The position numbers were made by a program, and so were the translations under genes. Under the pieces are notes generated by a model, which ran no database searches, was not told the DNA's origin, and worked only from the letters and a program-made list of their open reading frames with translations. DNA of 64,000 bases from Streptomyces sp. NBC_00353 (GTDB lineage Bacteria > Actinomycetota > Actinomycetes > Streptomycetales > Streptomycetaceae): assembly GCF_036108815.1 (NCBI RefSeq), contig NZ_CP107985.1, positions 1,178,001-1,242,000 on the forward strand, in the 5' to 3' direction. This document shows positions 24,717-33,536 of this stretch, one piece after another; the first letter of the stretch is position 1, and every line of letters starts with the position of its first letter.

Positions 24717-26681
24717 TCATGTGCGTCGGATGACCAGCACGGCCACGTCGTCGAGGTGGTCCACCGCGACCGCGGCGTCGAGGATGCGGTCGGCGGTCTG
24801 CTCGGCGTTCAGCCCGTCGTGGACGGCTTGGGCGGCCAGCGTTCCGGCTCGCTCCAGTCCGGCGTCCAGTGTCAGGGCCGGCCCTTCGACCACGCCGTCG
24901 GTGACCATGACCAGCGCGGCGTCCTTGTCCAGTGTGAAGGTTTCTTCGGAGTAGTCGGCGTCGGGCAGGACTCCCAGCACCGGGCCGCCCGGCAGCTCAC
25001 GGATGCTGTGGCTGCCGTCGTCGCGTGCGTACAGCAACGGCACATGGCCGGCGCTGGCGCCGGTGATCCGTCCGTCGTCCGGGTCGATATGCAGCAAGGT
25101 GCAACTGGAAAATCGTGCCGCGCCCATCGTGACGAGCAGTTCGTTGGTACGCGTCAGCACGGTTGCGAGATCCGGTTCGTGAGCGGCGATCGCGCGCATG
25201 GAGGCGCGCACCTGTCCCATGGCTGCGGCGGCGTCCACGTCGTGCCCTTGGGCGTCGCCGATCTCCAGAGCGATGGCACCGTCAGACATGACGAAGGCGT
25301 CGTACCAGTCTCCGCCGATGTCGAGCCCGTCGCGGCTTGGTCGGTAGCGGGCGGCGACCTCCAGGTTTGGGAGGTGCTCGGGCAGCGTGGGGAGCATGGA
25401 CTGCTGGAGCGCCGTGGCCAACTCGACTCGTGCCTCTTGCAGCCTGACGCGTTTCAGTGCCTGGCCTGCAAGGTCGGCAAGAGTACCCATGAGGGCCCGC
25501 TCATCCGGGGACGAGTGGTGTTCGCTGTCGTAGGTCACCAACCAGGCCCCGAGCGGCTGATCGCAGATCGGGCTCAGGGAGGTGATCGAAATGGCGTAGC
25601 CGGAGTCCAGCTGGTCGAAATACGGCAACATGGCCCCGTGCGGCCAGCGGCGGATGTACTCCTCCTGGTTGGGAATGAACTGCGGCTCGCCAGTGCGGAT
25701 CACATAGGGCAGCGCGCTGGGGGCATCCAGCGGCAGGCCGTGCAGAGCGGCCACCGGTATCGGGATCCCGGCATCGGAGGAGACACGCAGGCGGCCTTTC
25801 GTGATGAACGCCAGCGCGGCGCCGGTACCACCGAAGGTCGCGGCGAGCCGGGTCAGGACGACCTGCCGGACTTCTTGCTCCGTGACTGCGGCCATCACGG
25901 CGGAGGAGAAGGCCGCGATCTCGTCGGCGCGCTGACGCTCAGCACTCAGCGCGACCAACGCTCCGCGTCGGCGCGCTTCCCCCTTGGTGTCGTCGCGGAT
26001 CACTCCGAAGACCCGCTCAGGGCCGCCGGACCCCAGAATGATCCGACGGGCCTGGCAGACCAGATGGTGGCAGCCATCGCGCTCGGTGAGGAACCGCAAC
26101 CTGATCCAGGGGGACCGGGCCGCCGTCGAAGTCACGAGCCGCCGCAGAGCCCCGCGGTCATCGGGGTGGACTCGCCGAACCACCTCGGACAACGACATGG
26201 AGGCCTCCTGGAACAGCGCCGCCAAGGCGGGTGCGCCACCGAGCCACTCCAGCTCGCGCTCCTGGGGTGAATACATGCACAGACCGAGGTTGGCGGCCTC
26301 GGCCGCCAGACGGAACGGGATCAACAGGCCGCCCCGGTCATTTCCCGCGTCCAACGAGTGCACCCACACCAGCGGCTCGCCACCTACGGGATCGTTCACT
26401 GATCGCGCCTCGACAAGGCAGACGACAGATGCTGCAGCTGGCCCCGGGAACTCCAGCACCCGCATCGCGACCGTCTTCGTCGTGGCGGCGTGGGCCACGA
26501 GACTCTCAACCGCAGTCAGCTGGCTTGCGGGCAACAGATCACGGAAGCCACGACCCACGCACTGCTCCACTGACCTGCCCAGTGTCCTGGCCATCGCCGC
26601 GTTGAGGCTGCGGATAGCTCCGCCCAAGGTCAAGAGAGCCGAAGGTGTAGCCCTTCGAAGGAGTTGGTCCGAGGCGTCCAT
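24717..26681 (-). CDS. PAS/GAF-sensor PP2C-type serine/threonine phosphatase (SpoIIE family)
   Basis: A 654-aa signalling protein. A PAS-like domain lies at about residues 5-110 (PSALLTLGGAIRSLNAAMAR), a second at about 130-230 (EVVRRVHPDDRGALRRLV), a GAF domain at 255-410 and the SpoIIE/PP2C domain at 430-654. Phosphatase metal ligands are in GGDWYDAFVMSDGAIALEIG, GDAQGHDVDAAAAMGQVRAS and MVTDGVVEGPA. It probably dephosphorylates an anti-anti-sigma factor after sensing a small ligand or redox signal; partners are not in the window. ATG 26681 follows AGGGAGCCGCAG and is preferred over 26705. Confidence 0.88.
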   Translation of the reverse strand: MDASDQLLRRATPSALLTLGGAIRSLNAAMARTLGRSVEQCVGRGFRDLLPASQLTAVESLVAHAATTKTVAMRVLEFPGPAAASVVCLVEARSVNDPVGGEPLVWVHSLDAGNDRGGLLIPFRLAAEAANLGLCMYSPQERELEWLGGAPALAALFQEASMSLSEVVRRVHPDDRGALRRLVTSTAARSPWIRLRFLTERDGCHHLVCQARRIILGSGGPERVFGVIRDDTKGEARRRGALVALSAERQRADEIAAFSSAVMAAVTEQEVRQVVLTRLAATFGGTGAALAFITKGRLRVSSDAGIPIPVAALHGLPLDAPSALPYVIRTGEPQFIPNQEEYIRRWPHGAMLPYFDQLDSGYAISITSLSPICDQPLGAWLVTYDSEHHSSPDERALMGTLADLAGQALKRVRLQEARVELATALQQSMLPTLPEHLPNLEVAARYRPSRDGLDIGGDWYDAFVMSDGAIALEIGDAQGHDVDAAAAMGQVRASMRAIAAHEPDLATVLTRTNELLVTMGAARFSSCTLLHIDPDDGRITGASAGHVPLLYARDDGSHSIRELPGGPVLGVLPDADYSEETFTLDKDAALVMVTDGVVEGPALTLDAGLERAGTLAAQAVHDGLNAEQTADRILDAAVAVDHLDDVAVLVIRRT

Positions 26682-26974
26682 CTGCGGCTCCCTGACACAT
26701 AACAAAACAGCCTCTTCAATGATATTCGCGCATTTTGCTGAGATGTCTCCGTAAAGGGTATGTCTGACCGGCTACGTCGAGTGACGACGGCAGGGAACCT
26801 GCTGGAAACGGTAGGCAGCGGCCCGTGAAGATGAGCGCGACCGACTGTTCAGCCATGTCCCCCGGCCTAGCCCTGTTGATGATTTGTCGGCCGTTTCGGG
26901 CGGTGCCGCTCTGCACGCGGCCGGTCGGGCGTTTGTGACCTCATAGGAGCCCGGCCAACGAACCCGACCAAGCC
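26682..26974. other. Intergenic region
   Basis: About 290 bases between two leftward genes; a 66-codon frame here has no family match and no ribosome binding site. It should contain the phosphatase promoter. Confidence 0.35.
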
Positions 26975-27529
26975 CTACTGGGGCCGGGCCCAGTTGCGCA
27001 TCGCGGTGCGCGAAGCGAACGCGGCCACGTCCTTGTCGAGCGGGTTGTCGGTGTACTGGTGGATACGCCAGGTCGCCTTGATGCGTGGTTTGCCCGCGGT
27101 CACATAGTCGGCGATCCACAGGCCGTCACCGGCGTACGACGTGGTGTCGTAATTCAGCCAGAAGTGCCGGTTGCAGTACAGCAGAACCCTGTGGTCCGGC
27201 CGGAGGCGCTTGACCTCGCGGATGAAGCGGTCCTTCTCGGTGTTGGTCGCGCGCGTTCCGTCGCCGGTCACCTCCCAGTCGACGGCCAGCAGGTCGCCGG
27301 CCTTCTCCGGGGCCTTGCTCACGAAGTACTCCGCCTGCGCCGTGAGATTGCCCGGCCACAGGAAGTGGTAGAAGCCGACCACGCATGAGGCGTCCCTCGC
27401 CCGCTTGACCTGCGAGGCCAGATGCGGATTGACGTACGAACGGCCCTCGGTGGCCTTGATGAAAACGAAGTCCAGTCCATCCGTGTCGAAGGACGACTGA
27501 TACGAGCTGACATCGACGCCATGCAGCAT
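26975..27529 (-). CDS. GH25 family lysozyme (N,O-diacetylmuramidase)
   Basis: A 184-aa glycoside hydrolase family 25 domain that cuts the MurNAc-GlcNAc bond of peptidoglycan. MLHGVDVSSYQSSFDTDGLD holds the first active-site Asp; DFVFIKATEGRSYVNPHLAS, VVGFYHFLWPG and DLLAVDWEVTGDG give the barrel strands with the acidic pair; LWIADYVTAGKPRIKATWRI and HQYTDNPLDKDVA close it. ATG 27529 has GAAGG upstream. No signal peptide is present from this start and none in the upstream frame, so export is unclear: it could be a phage-type endolysin. Divergent from the gene at 27721. Confidence 0.88.
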   Translation of the reverse strand: MLHGVDVSSYQSSFDTDGLDFVFIKATEGRSYVNPHLASQVKRARDASCVVGFYHFLWPGNLTAQAEYFVSKAPEKAGDLLAVDWEVTGDGTRATNTEKDRFIREVKRLRPDHRVLLYCNRHFWLNYDTTSYAGDGLWIADYVTAGKPRIKATWRIHQYTDNPLDKDVAAFASRTAMRNWARPQ

Positions 27530-27720
27530 GGGTTCCGCCTTCAAGTGGGCTCTTTGGTTCCGTTTCTCGTTCTGTACGTGCCCGCAGCCGCCGGTTCTCA
27601 CCCGTCCGGCCCACCGGGCGAAATGTCTTCCGGCCATCCGGAATAGGTACCGGCGCCATGGAGTTGGTGAAGCGGCGAGACCGCATTGCACACCGCACGC
27701 ACCATCGGAAGGTCGGATCC

Positions 27721-28380
27721 ATGAAGATCGGAATCATCGGAGCGGGCAACATCGGCGGCAACCTCACCAGGCGCCTTACCGCGCTGGGCCACGAGGTGTC
27801 CATCGCCAACTCCCGCGGCCCGCACACGCTCACCGCTCTTGCCGAGGAGACCGGAGCGACGCCGGTCACCGCGGCGGAGGCGGCACAGGGCGCCCGTGTC
27901 GTGGTCATCACCATTCCGGTGAAGGCAGTCCCGAACCTGCCCGCCGGGTTCCTGAACGGGGCCGCGGAAGACGTCGCGGTCATCGACACCGGCAACTACT
28001 ACCCGCAGCAGCGCGACGGCCGTGTCGCCGCCATCGAGGACGGGCTGCCGGAGAGCAGGTGGACCGAGGAACAGATCGGGCACCCGGTGATCAAGGCGTT
28101 CAACGGGACCTACGCGGATGACATCCTCTCCAAGGCTCTTCCGAAGGACAGCCCCGGCCGTCAGGCCCTGCCGGTCGCCGGTGACGACCCGGCCGCCAAG
28201 CAGACCGTGCGCGACCTCATAGACGAGCTGGGCTTCGACACAGTGGATGCGGGCGGTCTGGACGAGTCCTGGCGCCAGCAGCCGGGCACTCCCGTCTACG
28301 GCAACCAGGGCGATGCCGAGACCATCGCGAAGGCGCTCGCCGAGGCCTCCCCGGAGCGTACGGCCGAGTGGCGCGCCTGA
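27721..28380 (+). CDS. NAD(P)-binding F420-dependent NADP reductase-like protein
   Basis: A 219-aa NADP oxidoreductase of the coenzyme F420-dependent type. The Rossmann lead MKIGIIGAGNIGGNLTRRLT is perfect; SIANSRGP fits an NADP-preferring loop. VIDTGNYYPQQRDGRVAAIE and PVIKAFNGTYADDILSKALP are typical, as is VAGDDPAAKQTVRDLIDELG. It could move hydride between NADPH and F420 or act as a related dehydrogenase; substrate is not proven. ATG 27721 follows GGAAGGTCGGATCC. A 12-bp-stem hairpin after the stop probably ends the transcript. Confidence 0.85.
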   Translation: MKIGIIGAGNIGGNLTRRLTALGHEVSIANSRGPHTLTALAEETGATPVTAAEAAQGARVVVITIPVKAVPNLPAGFLNGAAEDVAVIDTGNYYPQQRDGRVAAIEDGLPESRWTEEQIGHPVIKAFNGTYADDILSKALPKDSPGRQALPVAGDDPAAKQTVRDLIDELGFDTVDAGGLDESWRQQPGTPVYGNQGDAETIAKALAEASPERTAEWRA

Positions 28381-28424
28381 CGGGGCGAGACCTCGTCCAC
28401 ACGCGTGCCCCCGGTCAGCAGGGC

Positions 28425-28463
28425 GGGGCGGGCACCAAGGTCGTATTCGCCGGTGCCCGCCCC
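28425..28463 (+). terminator. Hairpin terminator
   Basis: GGGGCGGGCACC and GGTGCCCGCCCC form a perfect 12-bp stem about 45 bases after the stop of the F420-reductase-like gene. Confidence 0.65.
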
Positions 28464-28656
28464 GTCTCCGCCTCCGATTCCGCTCGTAGCGCGCCGCCCG
28501 ACTCCTGCGCGGGCCGACGGCACGTGCAACGCTTCCGGTGCGGGGACTTCGCTGAAGTCGCTCGCGAACGTGCCCTCGGCGCAGGGGCGTTGTCCGATGG
28601 CTGACCGACCCGGCGCCCACCGTCCGGGCATTGCCCGGTCCCTGACCCCCTCGCGT

Positions 28657-28963
28657 CTACCGCTCGTCGTCCGGGGCGGCCGGCAGGCTGTCCATGAACG
28701 AACTGACGGAGAACACGGCGCGCCCGGGTCCGGGCGGACCGTACCCGGGCGGCGAGCTGAGCCCGTACTCCTCCATCGTCGATCGGTAGGCGTCCAGCAA
28801 CCTGATGTGGTACTCCAGTGGTGCCCCGTCCGGGTTGGTCTTCCCGAGCGGCGGGCACGTGCGGGAACCGTTCCATGAGCTGCTCGATCAGGCGGGTACG
28901 GCTCGCGTCGGTGCGGCTGGGGTCGCCGGGGTCTCTGCGGCCGGTGTCGGTGCGGCTGGGCAT
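28657..28963 (-). pseudogene. Hypothetical protein, frameshifted
   Basis: The start (MPSRTDTGRRDPGDPSRTDA, then RTRLIEQLMERFPHV; ATG 28963 preceded by GAGGAG) and the end (CPPLGKTNPDGAPLEYHIRL, LDAYRSTMEEYGLSS, VFSVSSFMDSLPAAPDDER) are in two frames joined by one base near 28860. Joined, it would give about 102 aa. Both parts look strongly coding. No known family. Either a recent loss or a sequence error. Confidence 0.5.
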
Positions 28964-29074
28964 GTGCGGGGCTCCTCGGTCCGGGCGTCGAAGGTTCTTG
29001 CGGTACGCCACACTGTGCAACGAGCCACGGACGTCAACCGTTCGCGACGCCGTCCGGTGGGCAGGTGCCGTCGG

Positions 29075-29953
29075 TCACTTGTCCCAGTGCGTGGGGTGAC
29101 TGAGCGACGGCGGGAGTTTCGTGGCAGCGTCGCCCCGCGCCGCGTTTATCTGTGCCTGTGTGAGAAACAGACTCCCGGTCAGGTCGGCTCCCGACAGTTC
29201 GGCATCCCGGAAATCCGCGCCGATGAGGTCGGCCAGACGCAGGTCGGCGCCGGTGAGGTCGGCGGCGATGAGATAAGCGCCGCGCAGGTCGGCCCCCTGC
29301 AGGTCGGCGCCCTTGAGCCGGGCGCCGATGAGGTCGGCGCCGCGGTGGTTCCGCTTCTTCTTCCGGGGGGCGGTGGCCCGTACGAGTTCGCTGGTTCGCA
29401 GCAGCAGCGCGGCGACGTCGTCCCGGTGTCCGGCGACATCGAGGTCGGCGAACGCATCGGGGGTGACGTGCGTGAGACGTTCGGTCGTGTCGAGGGCGCG
29501 TCGTATCTCGCCGTGGAGGGGGCGGGCCGCGTGCAGTGTGAGGGCTTCGGTGAGGTACCAGAGCAGTTCGTGGAGCTGTCGCATGACCGGGAACACCTGG
29601 AACATCTGCTGGGCGGTCTGCGGGGCCCGCCGCCAGTCCTGTCCGCTGAACGTCTCCTGGGAGACCTTCTGGCCGGCGCCGAAGCAGTCGTACACCGTGC
29701 AGCCGGGGAAGCCCTGGCTCCGCAGTTCGGTGTGTATACCGCAGCGGAAGTCGTCCTGCAGGTTGTGGCAGGGCTGCCCGGCGTCCTTGTTGACCGCGAA
29801 GTCCGCCGACCGGGTCAGGGTCAGCGCGACGCAGCACAGCCCGAAGCAGTTCGCGCAGTCGGCCCGCAGGGCGGCACGGTCGGCGCCGTCGCCGCGCAGC
29901 TCGGTGCGGTCGGTGGTGCGGTCGGTGCCGGAGCCTGGGGCGTTGTCGGACAC
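29075..29953 (-). CDS. Pentapeptide-repeat protein with N-terminal cysteine cluster
   Basis: A 292-aa protein. Residues ~30-110 carry many cysteines (DCANCFGLCC, GQPCHNLQDDFRCGIHTELR, GFPGCTVYDCFG), which resembles the CxxxC metal or Fe-S-binding pattern of YkgJ-type domains. Residues ~205-260 hold about ten pentapeptide repeats of A(D/N)LXX type (GADLIGARLKGADLQGADLR), which fold into a right-handed beta-helix. The middle is helical. The role is unknown; a few pentapeptide proteins protect gyrase, but this short repeat block does not prove that. GTG/ATG choice at 29953 is not firm. Confidence 0.82.
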   Translation of the reverse strand: MSDNAPGSGTDRTTDRTELRGDGADRAALRADCANCFGLCCVALTLTRSADFAVNKDAGQPCHNLQDDFRCGIHTELRSQGFPGCTVYDCFGAGQKVSQETFSGQDWRRAPQTAQQMFQVFPVMRQLHELLWYLTEALTLHAARPLHGEIRRALDTTERLTHVTPDAFADLDVAGHRDDVAALLLRTSELVRATAPRKKKRNHRGADLIGARLKGADLQGADLRGAYLIAADLTGADLRLADLIGADFRDAELSGADLTGSLFLTQAQINAARGDAATKLPPSLSHPTHWDK

Positions 29954-30135
29954 GGTGCGTTGGATCCTCTGGTGTATGGAGTGCCTGGACGGTCGAGCCT
30001 ACCGAGGCCCCGCAGGCCGAGGCGTACGGGGACGGACAGCCTCGTTCCCCGGGTGCCCGGGTCCCCTCCGGCGCTGGCCGGAAGCGGTGCACGCGATGAT
30101 GGAGGCTTGCATCGTTGTAGGAGGTGGCCACCGAC

Positions 30136-31521
30136 GTGGCGAACACACCAGTCGACAGCATCCCGGCCCGGCGGGTGCTCACCGATCCGTCCGGGCTCGC
30201 CCGGTATCAGCACGACGAGGCCGAGTGGGCCCCGTACGGAACACCCATCGCGGTCGTGCGTCCGCAGAGCACCGAAGAGGTACGGGACGTGGTGCGGCAC
30301 TGTCTGACGCATCGGATCCCGGTGGTGCCGCGCGGTGCGGGCACCGGTCTGTCCGGCGGCGCGAACGCTGTCGACGGGGCGATCGTGCTGTCCTTCGAGG
30401 ACATGAACCGGATCGTGCACATCGATGCCGCGGAGCGGCTGGCCGTCGTCCAGCCCGGTGTGGTCAATGACGACCTGCGGGCGGCCTGCGCGGAGCTGGG
30501 GCTCTGGTATCCGCCGGATCCCGCAAGCTCGCCCTGGTCGACGATCGGCGGGAATGTCGCGACGAACGCCGGGGGGATGTGCTGCGTCAAGTACGGCGTG
30601 ACGCGTGACTATGTGCTCGGCCTCGAAGTGGTCAACGGACTCGGCGAGGTGGTGTCGCTGGGCCGGCGTACCGCGAAGGGCGTCGCCGGGTACGACCTGG
30701 CGGGGCTGATGGTCGGCTCCGAGGGCACGCTCGGTGTGATCACGGAGATCACGGTGCGGCTGCGTCCGGCGCGGCCGCAGGAGCGGACCGTGGCCGGATA
30801 CTTCGCTTCGGTGGTCGCCGCGGGTGAGGCGGTGACCGCTGTGACCGCGTCGGGCGTGATCCCGTCGGCGCTCGAACTGGTCGACCGTCACTGCCTCGCC
30901 GCCGTCGACGCCTGGAAGAAGATGGGGTTGTCCGCCGACGCGGATGTGGTGCTGCTCGGCCGGGTCGACGCCCCGGGCGCCGAGGGCGACGCCGAGGCCG
31001 AGCTGGTCCGGGACTGCTTCGAGCGGGCGGGCGCCACATGGGCTGTGGTCTCCACGGATCAGCAGGAGGCGGACGCGCTGTTCCAGGCGCGACGGCTGGC
31101 CTATCCGGCGCTGGAGCGGCTCGGCCCGGTGCTCACCGAGGATGTCTGCGTGCCACGGACCGCGGTGCCGGAGATGTTGGCCCGGATCGAGAGGACCGCG
31201 GCCCGGCACGACATTCTGGTGGCCAATATCGCGCATGCCGGTGACGGCAATCTGCACCCGCTGATCATCACGCCGCCCGGTGACGAGGCTGCGCGTGCGC
31301 GCGCCCAGTTGGCCTTCGAGGACATCCTCGACGATGCGATCGCCCTCGGTGGGACGGTCACGGGCGAGCACGGGGTGGGACTGTTGAAGATGCGCGGTAT
31401 GCACAAGGAGCTGGGGCCCGCGGTGCTCGGGATGCATCACGCGGTGAAGGCGGCCCTGGACCCGCACGGAATCCTGAATCCCGGAAAGGTGCTCGGACCG
31501 GGGCCCGCCTCAGCGGTGTAG
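30136..31521 (+). CDS. FAD-linked oxidase (glycolate oxidase GlcD/D-lactate dehydrogenase type)
   Basis: A 461-aa flavoenzyme oxidising a 2-hydroxy acid. The FAD_binding_4 domain (residues ~30-210) has IPVVPRGAGTGLSGGANAVD and STIGGNVATNAGGMCCVKYG, then VGSEGTLGVITEITVRLRPA. The C-terminal FAD-oxidase domain has NIAHAGDGNLHPLIITPPGD, GEHGVGLLKMRGM and ALDPHGILNPGKVLGPG. The motifs are complete. GTG 30136 is favoured because GGAGG (30120-30124) lies upstream, whereas the GTG at 30124 overlaps it. It is followed, with a short gap, by an unknown gene at 31605, possibly co-transcribed. There is no GlcE/GlcF partner, so it acts alone. Confidence 0.9.
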   Translation: MANTPVDSIPARRVLTDPSGLARYQHDEAEWAPYGTPIAVVRPQSTEEVRDVVRHCLTHRIPVVPRGAGTGLSGGANAVDGAIVLSFEDMNRIVHIDAAERLAVVQPGVVNDDLRAACAELGLWYPPDPASSPWSTIGGNVATNAGGMCCVKYGVTRDYVLGLEVVNGLGEVVSLGRRTAKGVAGYDLAGLMVGSEGTLGVITEITVRLRPARPQERTVAGYFASVVAAGEAVTAVTASGVIPSALELVDRHCLAAVDAWKKMGLSADADVVLLGRVDAPGAEGDAEAELVRDCFERAGATWAVVSTDQQEADALFQARRLAYPALERLGPVLTEDVCVPRTAVPEMLARIERTAARHDILVANIAHAGDGNLHPLIITPPGDEAARARAQLAFEDILDDAIALGGTVTGEHGVGLLKMRGMHKELGPAVLGMHHAVKAALDPHGILNPGKVLGPGPASAV

Positions 31522-31604
31522 CGGCCGGTGGGCCGGTTGGGCGCGGTCCGCTGTCAGTGGGGCGACGCACACTGGCAGGAGTGCGACGGGTGAAGGAGAC
31601 GCGG

Positions 31605-32072
31605 ATGAGCGGCGGGGACGGCCATGACACCGGGTTCGAACCGGCCACCGGGGACGGCCCGTTGCCCCGGGGTCCTGCGGAGAAGCGTGCCGCGTCGGTA
31701 CGGACGGCGTTCGAGGGGCTGCTGCAGATCCGGCGGCTGACCAACACCGGCCGCCAGGACCCGGAGGGCGTGCCGGCGCAGTGGGAGCTCCGTCGGGCAG
31801 TACGTGCGGTGGCCCTGGTGCTGGAGGCGGACGGCCGTCCTCCGTCGGCCGTCGACGCGTCCGGGCAGCGGGTCGCCTCCGGTTATCGCGTGCAGGAGGG
31901 CGAGGCGCCCGGCAGCGTGCGGGTGGAGTGGCTCGGTCCGCCGGGCAGCGGCGCCGCGCGTGAGGAAGAGGCCGAGCTGACCCGGTGTGCGGCCGCGCTG
32001 GGACGGCTGGGATGGACGGCGCTGCTGTACCGGGGGCCGCGGCGCCGCAGGTTCCTGGAGGTCGAGCCATGA
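31605..32072 (+). CDS. Hypothetical protein
   Basis: A 155-aa protein with no known domain. The start ATG 31605 follows GAAGGAGACGCGG. The reading is hydrophilic: KRAASVRTAFEGLLQIRRLT, PAQWELRRAVRAVALVLEAD, VASGYRVQEGEAPGSVRVEW and a C-terminal GWTALLYRGPRRRRFLEVEP. No signal peptide or membrane helix. It sits 83 bases after the FAD oxidase on the same strand. Confidence 0.7.
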   Translation: MSGGDGHDTGFEPATGDGPLPRGPAEKRAASVRTAFEGLLQIRRLTNTGRQDPEGVPAQWELRRAVRAVALVLEADGRPPSAVDASGQRVASGYRVQEGEAPGSVRVEWLGPPGSGAAREEEAELTRCAAALGRLGWTALLYRGPRRRRFLEVEP

Positions 32073-32160
32073 CGGTGGCGTTCAAGTCCTGAACGCGTCG
32101 GTGGTGCGGTCCGTCAACAGAAGGTCCGTACCAGCTCCTTGACGCCCTCTCGTGCCAACA

Positions 32161-32183
32161 CTTAAATCAAGAAATGAATTAAG
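32161..32183. promoter_or_regulatory. A/T-rich inverted repeat upstream of GH16 gene
   Basis: CTTAAATC and GAATTAAG pair over 7 of 8 bases around a seven-base spacer. It is a rare A/T-rich stretch about 80 bases upstream of the GH16 start, placed where an operator or promoter would be. Confidence 0.4.
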
Positions 32184-32261
32184 CGTCGGGGCCGAACGTC
32201 ACCCGGGCGCCGGTTCAGCGTGCGATCTGTCATGAGCATGCCCCCACCATGAAGTGATGTG

Positions 32262-33536
32262 ATGACTGTGCGAACCCCCAGACGGCGTCGGACGGCGCTG
32301 TACCTCGTTGCCCTGCTGTGCTGTTCCGGCGCGGTGACCGCCGCTCCCGCGGGCGCCGCCCCGGTGCCCGAACCGCGCGTCGCCGCCGCTGCCGCCGCGA
32401 CAACGTTCTCCGACGACTTCAACGGTCCGGCCGGATCGGCGGTCGACGGCAGCAAGTGGCAGATCGAGACCGGCGACAACGTCAACAACCATGAGCGGCA
32501 GTACTACACCGCGGGCAACAGCAACGCCGCCCTCGACGGCCAGGGCAATCTCGTCATCACCGCCCGCAAGGACAACCCCGGCAACTACCAGTGCTGGTAC
32601 GGCCGGTGCGAGTACACCTCGGCCCGGCTGAACACGGCCGGCAAGTTCACCTCGACGTACGGGCACGTCGAGACCAGGATGAAGATCCCGCGCGGTCAGG
32701 GCATGTGGCCCGCGTTCTGGATGCTCGGCGACGACCTCGGCAGCGTGGGCTGGCCCAACAGCGGCGAGATCGACATCATGGAGAACGTCGGCTTCGAGCC
32801 GGGCACGGTCCACGGCACCATCCACGGTCCCGGGTACTCCGGCTCCGGCGGCATCGGGGCCGGCTACTCCCTTCCCGGCGGCCAGGCGTTCGCCGACGCG
32901 TTCCACACCTTCGCGGTGGACTGGGCCCCCGACTCCATCACCTGGTCCGTGGACGGCAATGTCTACCAGCGGCGTACGCCGGCCGACCTCGGTGGCAAGA
33001 GCTGGGTGTTCAACAAGCCGTTCTTCATCATCATGAACCTCGCGGTCGGCGGCTACTGGCCCGGCGACCCCGACGGCAGCACCGGCTTCCCGAAACAGCT
33101 CGTCGTCGACTACGTGCACGTCACCACGAGTGACAGCGGCTCCGGCGGTACGGGCGGCACCATCACGGGGCTGGGCGGCAAGTGCGTCGACGTGGCAGGC
33201 GCCTCCGCCGCCAACGGAACAGCGGTCCAGCTCTACGACTGCAACGGAACCGCCGCCCAGAAGTGGACCGTCGGCACCGACGGTACGATCCGCGCGCTCG
33301 GCAAGTGCCTCGACGTCAAGGACAACAGCACGGCCGACGGCGCCCAGCTCCAGCTCTGGGACTGCACCGGCGGAGCCAATCAGCGGTGGGGGGTGTCCGG
33401 CGCCCGGGACATCGTCAATGTCCAGGCCGACAAGTGCATGGATGCCACCGGCAACTCCTCCGCCAACGGCACCCGGCTCCAGATCTGGACCTGCGCCGGA
33501 ACCGCCAACCAGAAGTGGACGGTGAACGCCGCATGA
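32262..33536 (+). CDS. Secreted GH16 beta-1,3-glucanase-like hydrolase with ricin-type lectin domain
   Basis: A 424-aa exported enzyme. Signal peptide: basic RRRRTAL followed by a hydrophobic run and cleavage near APAGAA (residue ~32). The GH16 domain runs from about 45 to 285; its E-x-D-x-x-E catalytic motif is in SGEIDIMENVGFEPGTVHG. It would cut laminarin-type beta-1,3-glucans, inferred from the family. A glycine linker (GSGGTGGT) leads to a CBM13/ricin B domain (~295-424) with three repeats ending in QKW/QRW. The start could be GTG 32259 or ATG 32262. Its stop overlaps the ATG of the GH18 gene, so translation is coupled. Confidence 0.9.
   Translation: MTVRTPRRRRTALYLVALLCCSGAVTAAPAGAAPVPEPRVAAAAAATTFSDDFNGPAGSAVDGSKWQIETGDNVNNHERQYYTAGNSNAALDGQGNLVITARKDNPGNYQCWYGRCEYTSARLNTAGKFTSTYGHVETRMKIPRGQGMWPAFWMLGDDLGSVGWPNSGEIDIMENVGFEPGTVHGTIHGPGYSGSGGIGAGYSLPGGQAFADAFHTFAVDWAPDSITWSVDGNVYQRRTPADLGGKSWVFNKPFFIIMNLAVGGYWPGDPDGSTGFPKQLVVDYVHVTTSDSGSGGTGGTITGLGGKCVDVAGASAANGTAVQLYDCNGTAAQKWTVGTDGTIRALGKCLDVKDNSTADGAQLQLWDCTGGANQRWGVSGARDIVNVQADKCMDATGNSSANGTRLQIWTCAGTANQKWTVNAA
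33168..33520 (+). repeat. 353-bp direct repeat, copy 1 (ricin domain of GH16 gene)
   Basis: It is nearly identical to 33671-34023 with a constant offset of 503 bases and no gaps. It encodes the CBM13 lectin domain of the GH16 enzyme. The two copies are adjacent, so recombination between them would fuse or delete genes. Confidence 0.85.

Noticed and set aside
24447..26270. A 607-codon rightward frame
   Set aside because: It lies antisense to the PAS/GAF/PP2C phosphatase, whose domains are clear; the composition is typical of a shadow frame.
26716..26916. 66-codon leftward frame between phosphatase and lysozyme
   Set aside because: No family match and no ribosome binding site; position fits leader DNA.
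29179..29340. Short periodic CAGGTCGGC-type repeats that look like a CRISPR or minisatellite
   Set aside because: They are the 15-base coding period of the pentapeptide repeats, with no spacers.
29821..31467. A 548-codon leftward frame
   Set aside because: Antisense to the GlcD-type oxidase, His/Arg/Gly-rich, no domain.
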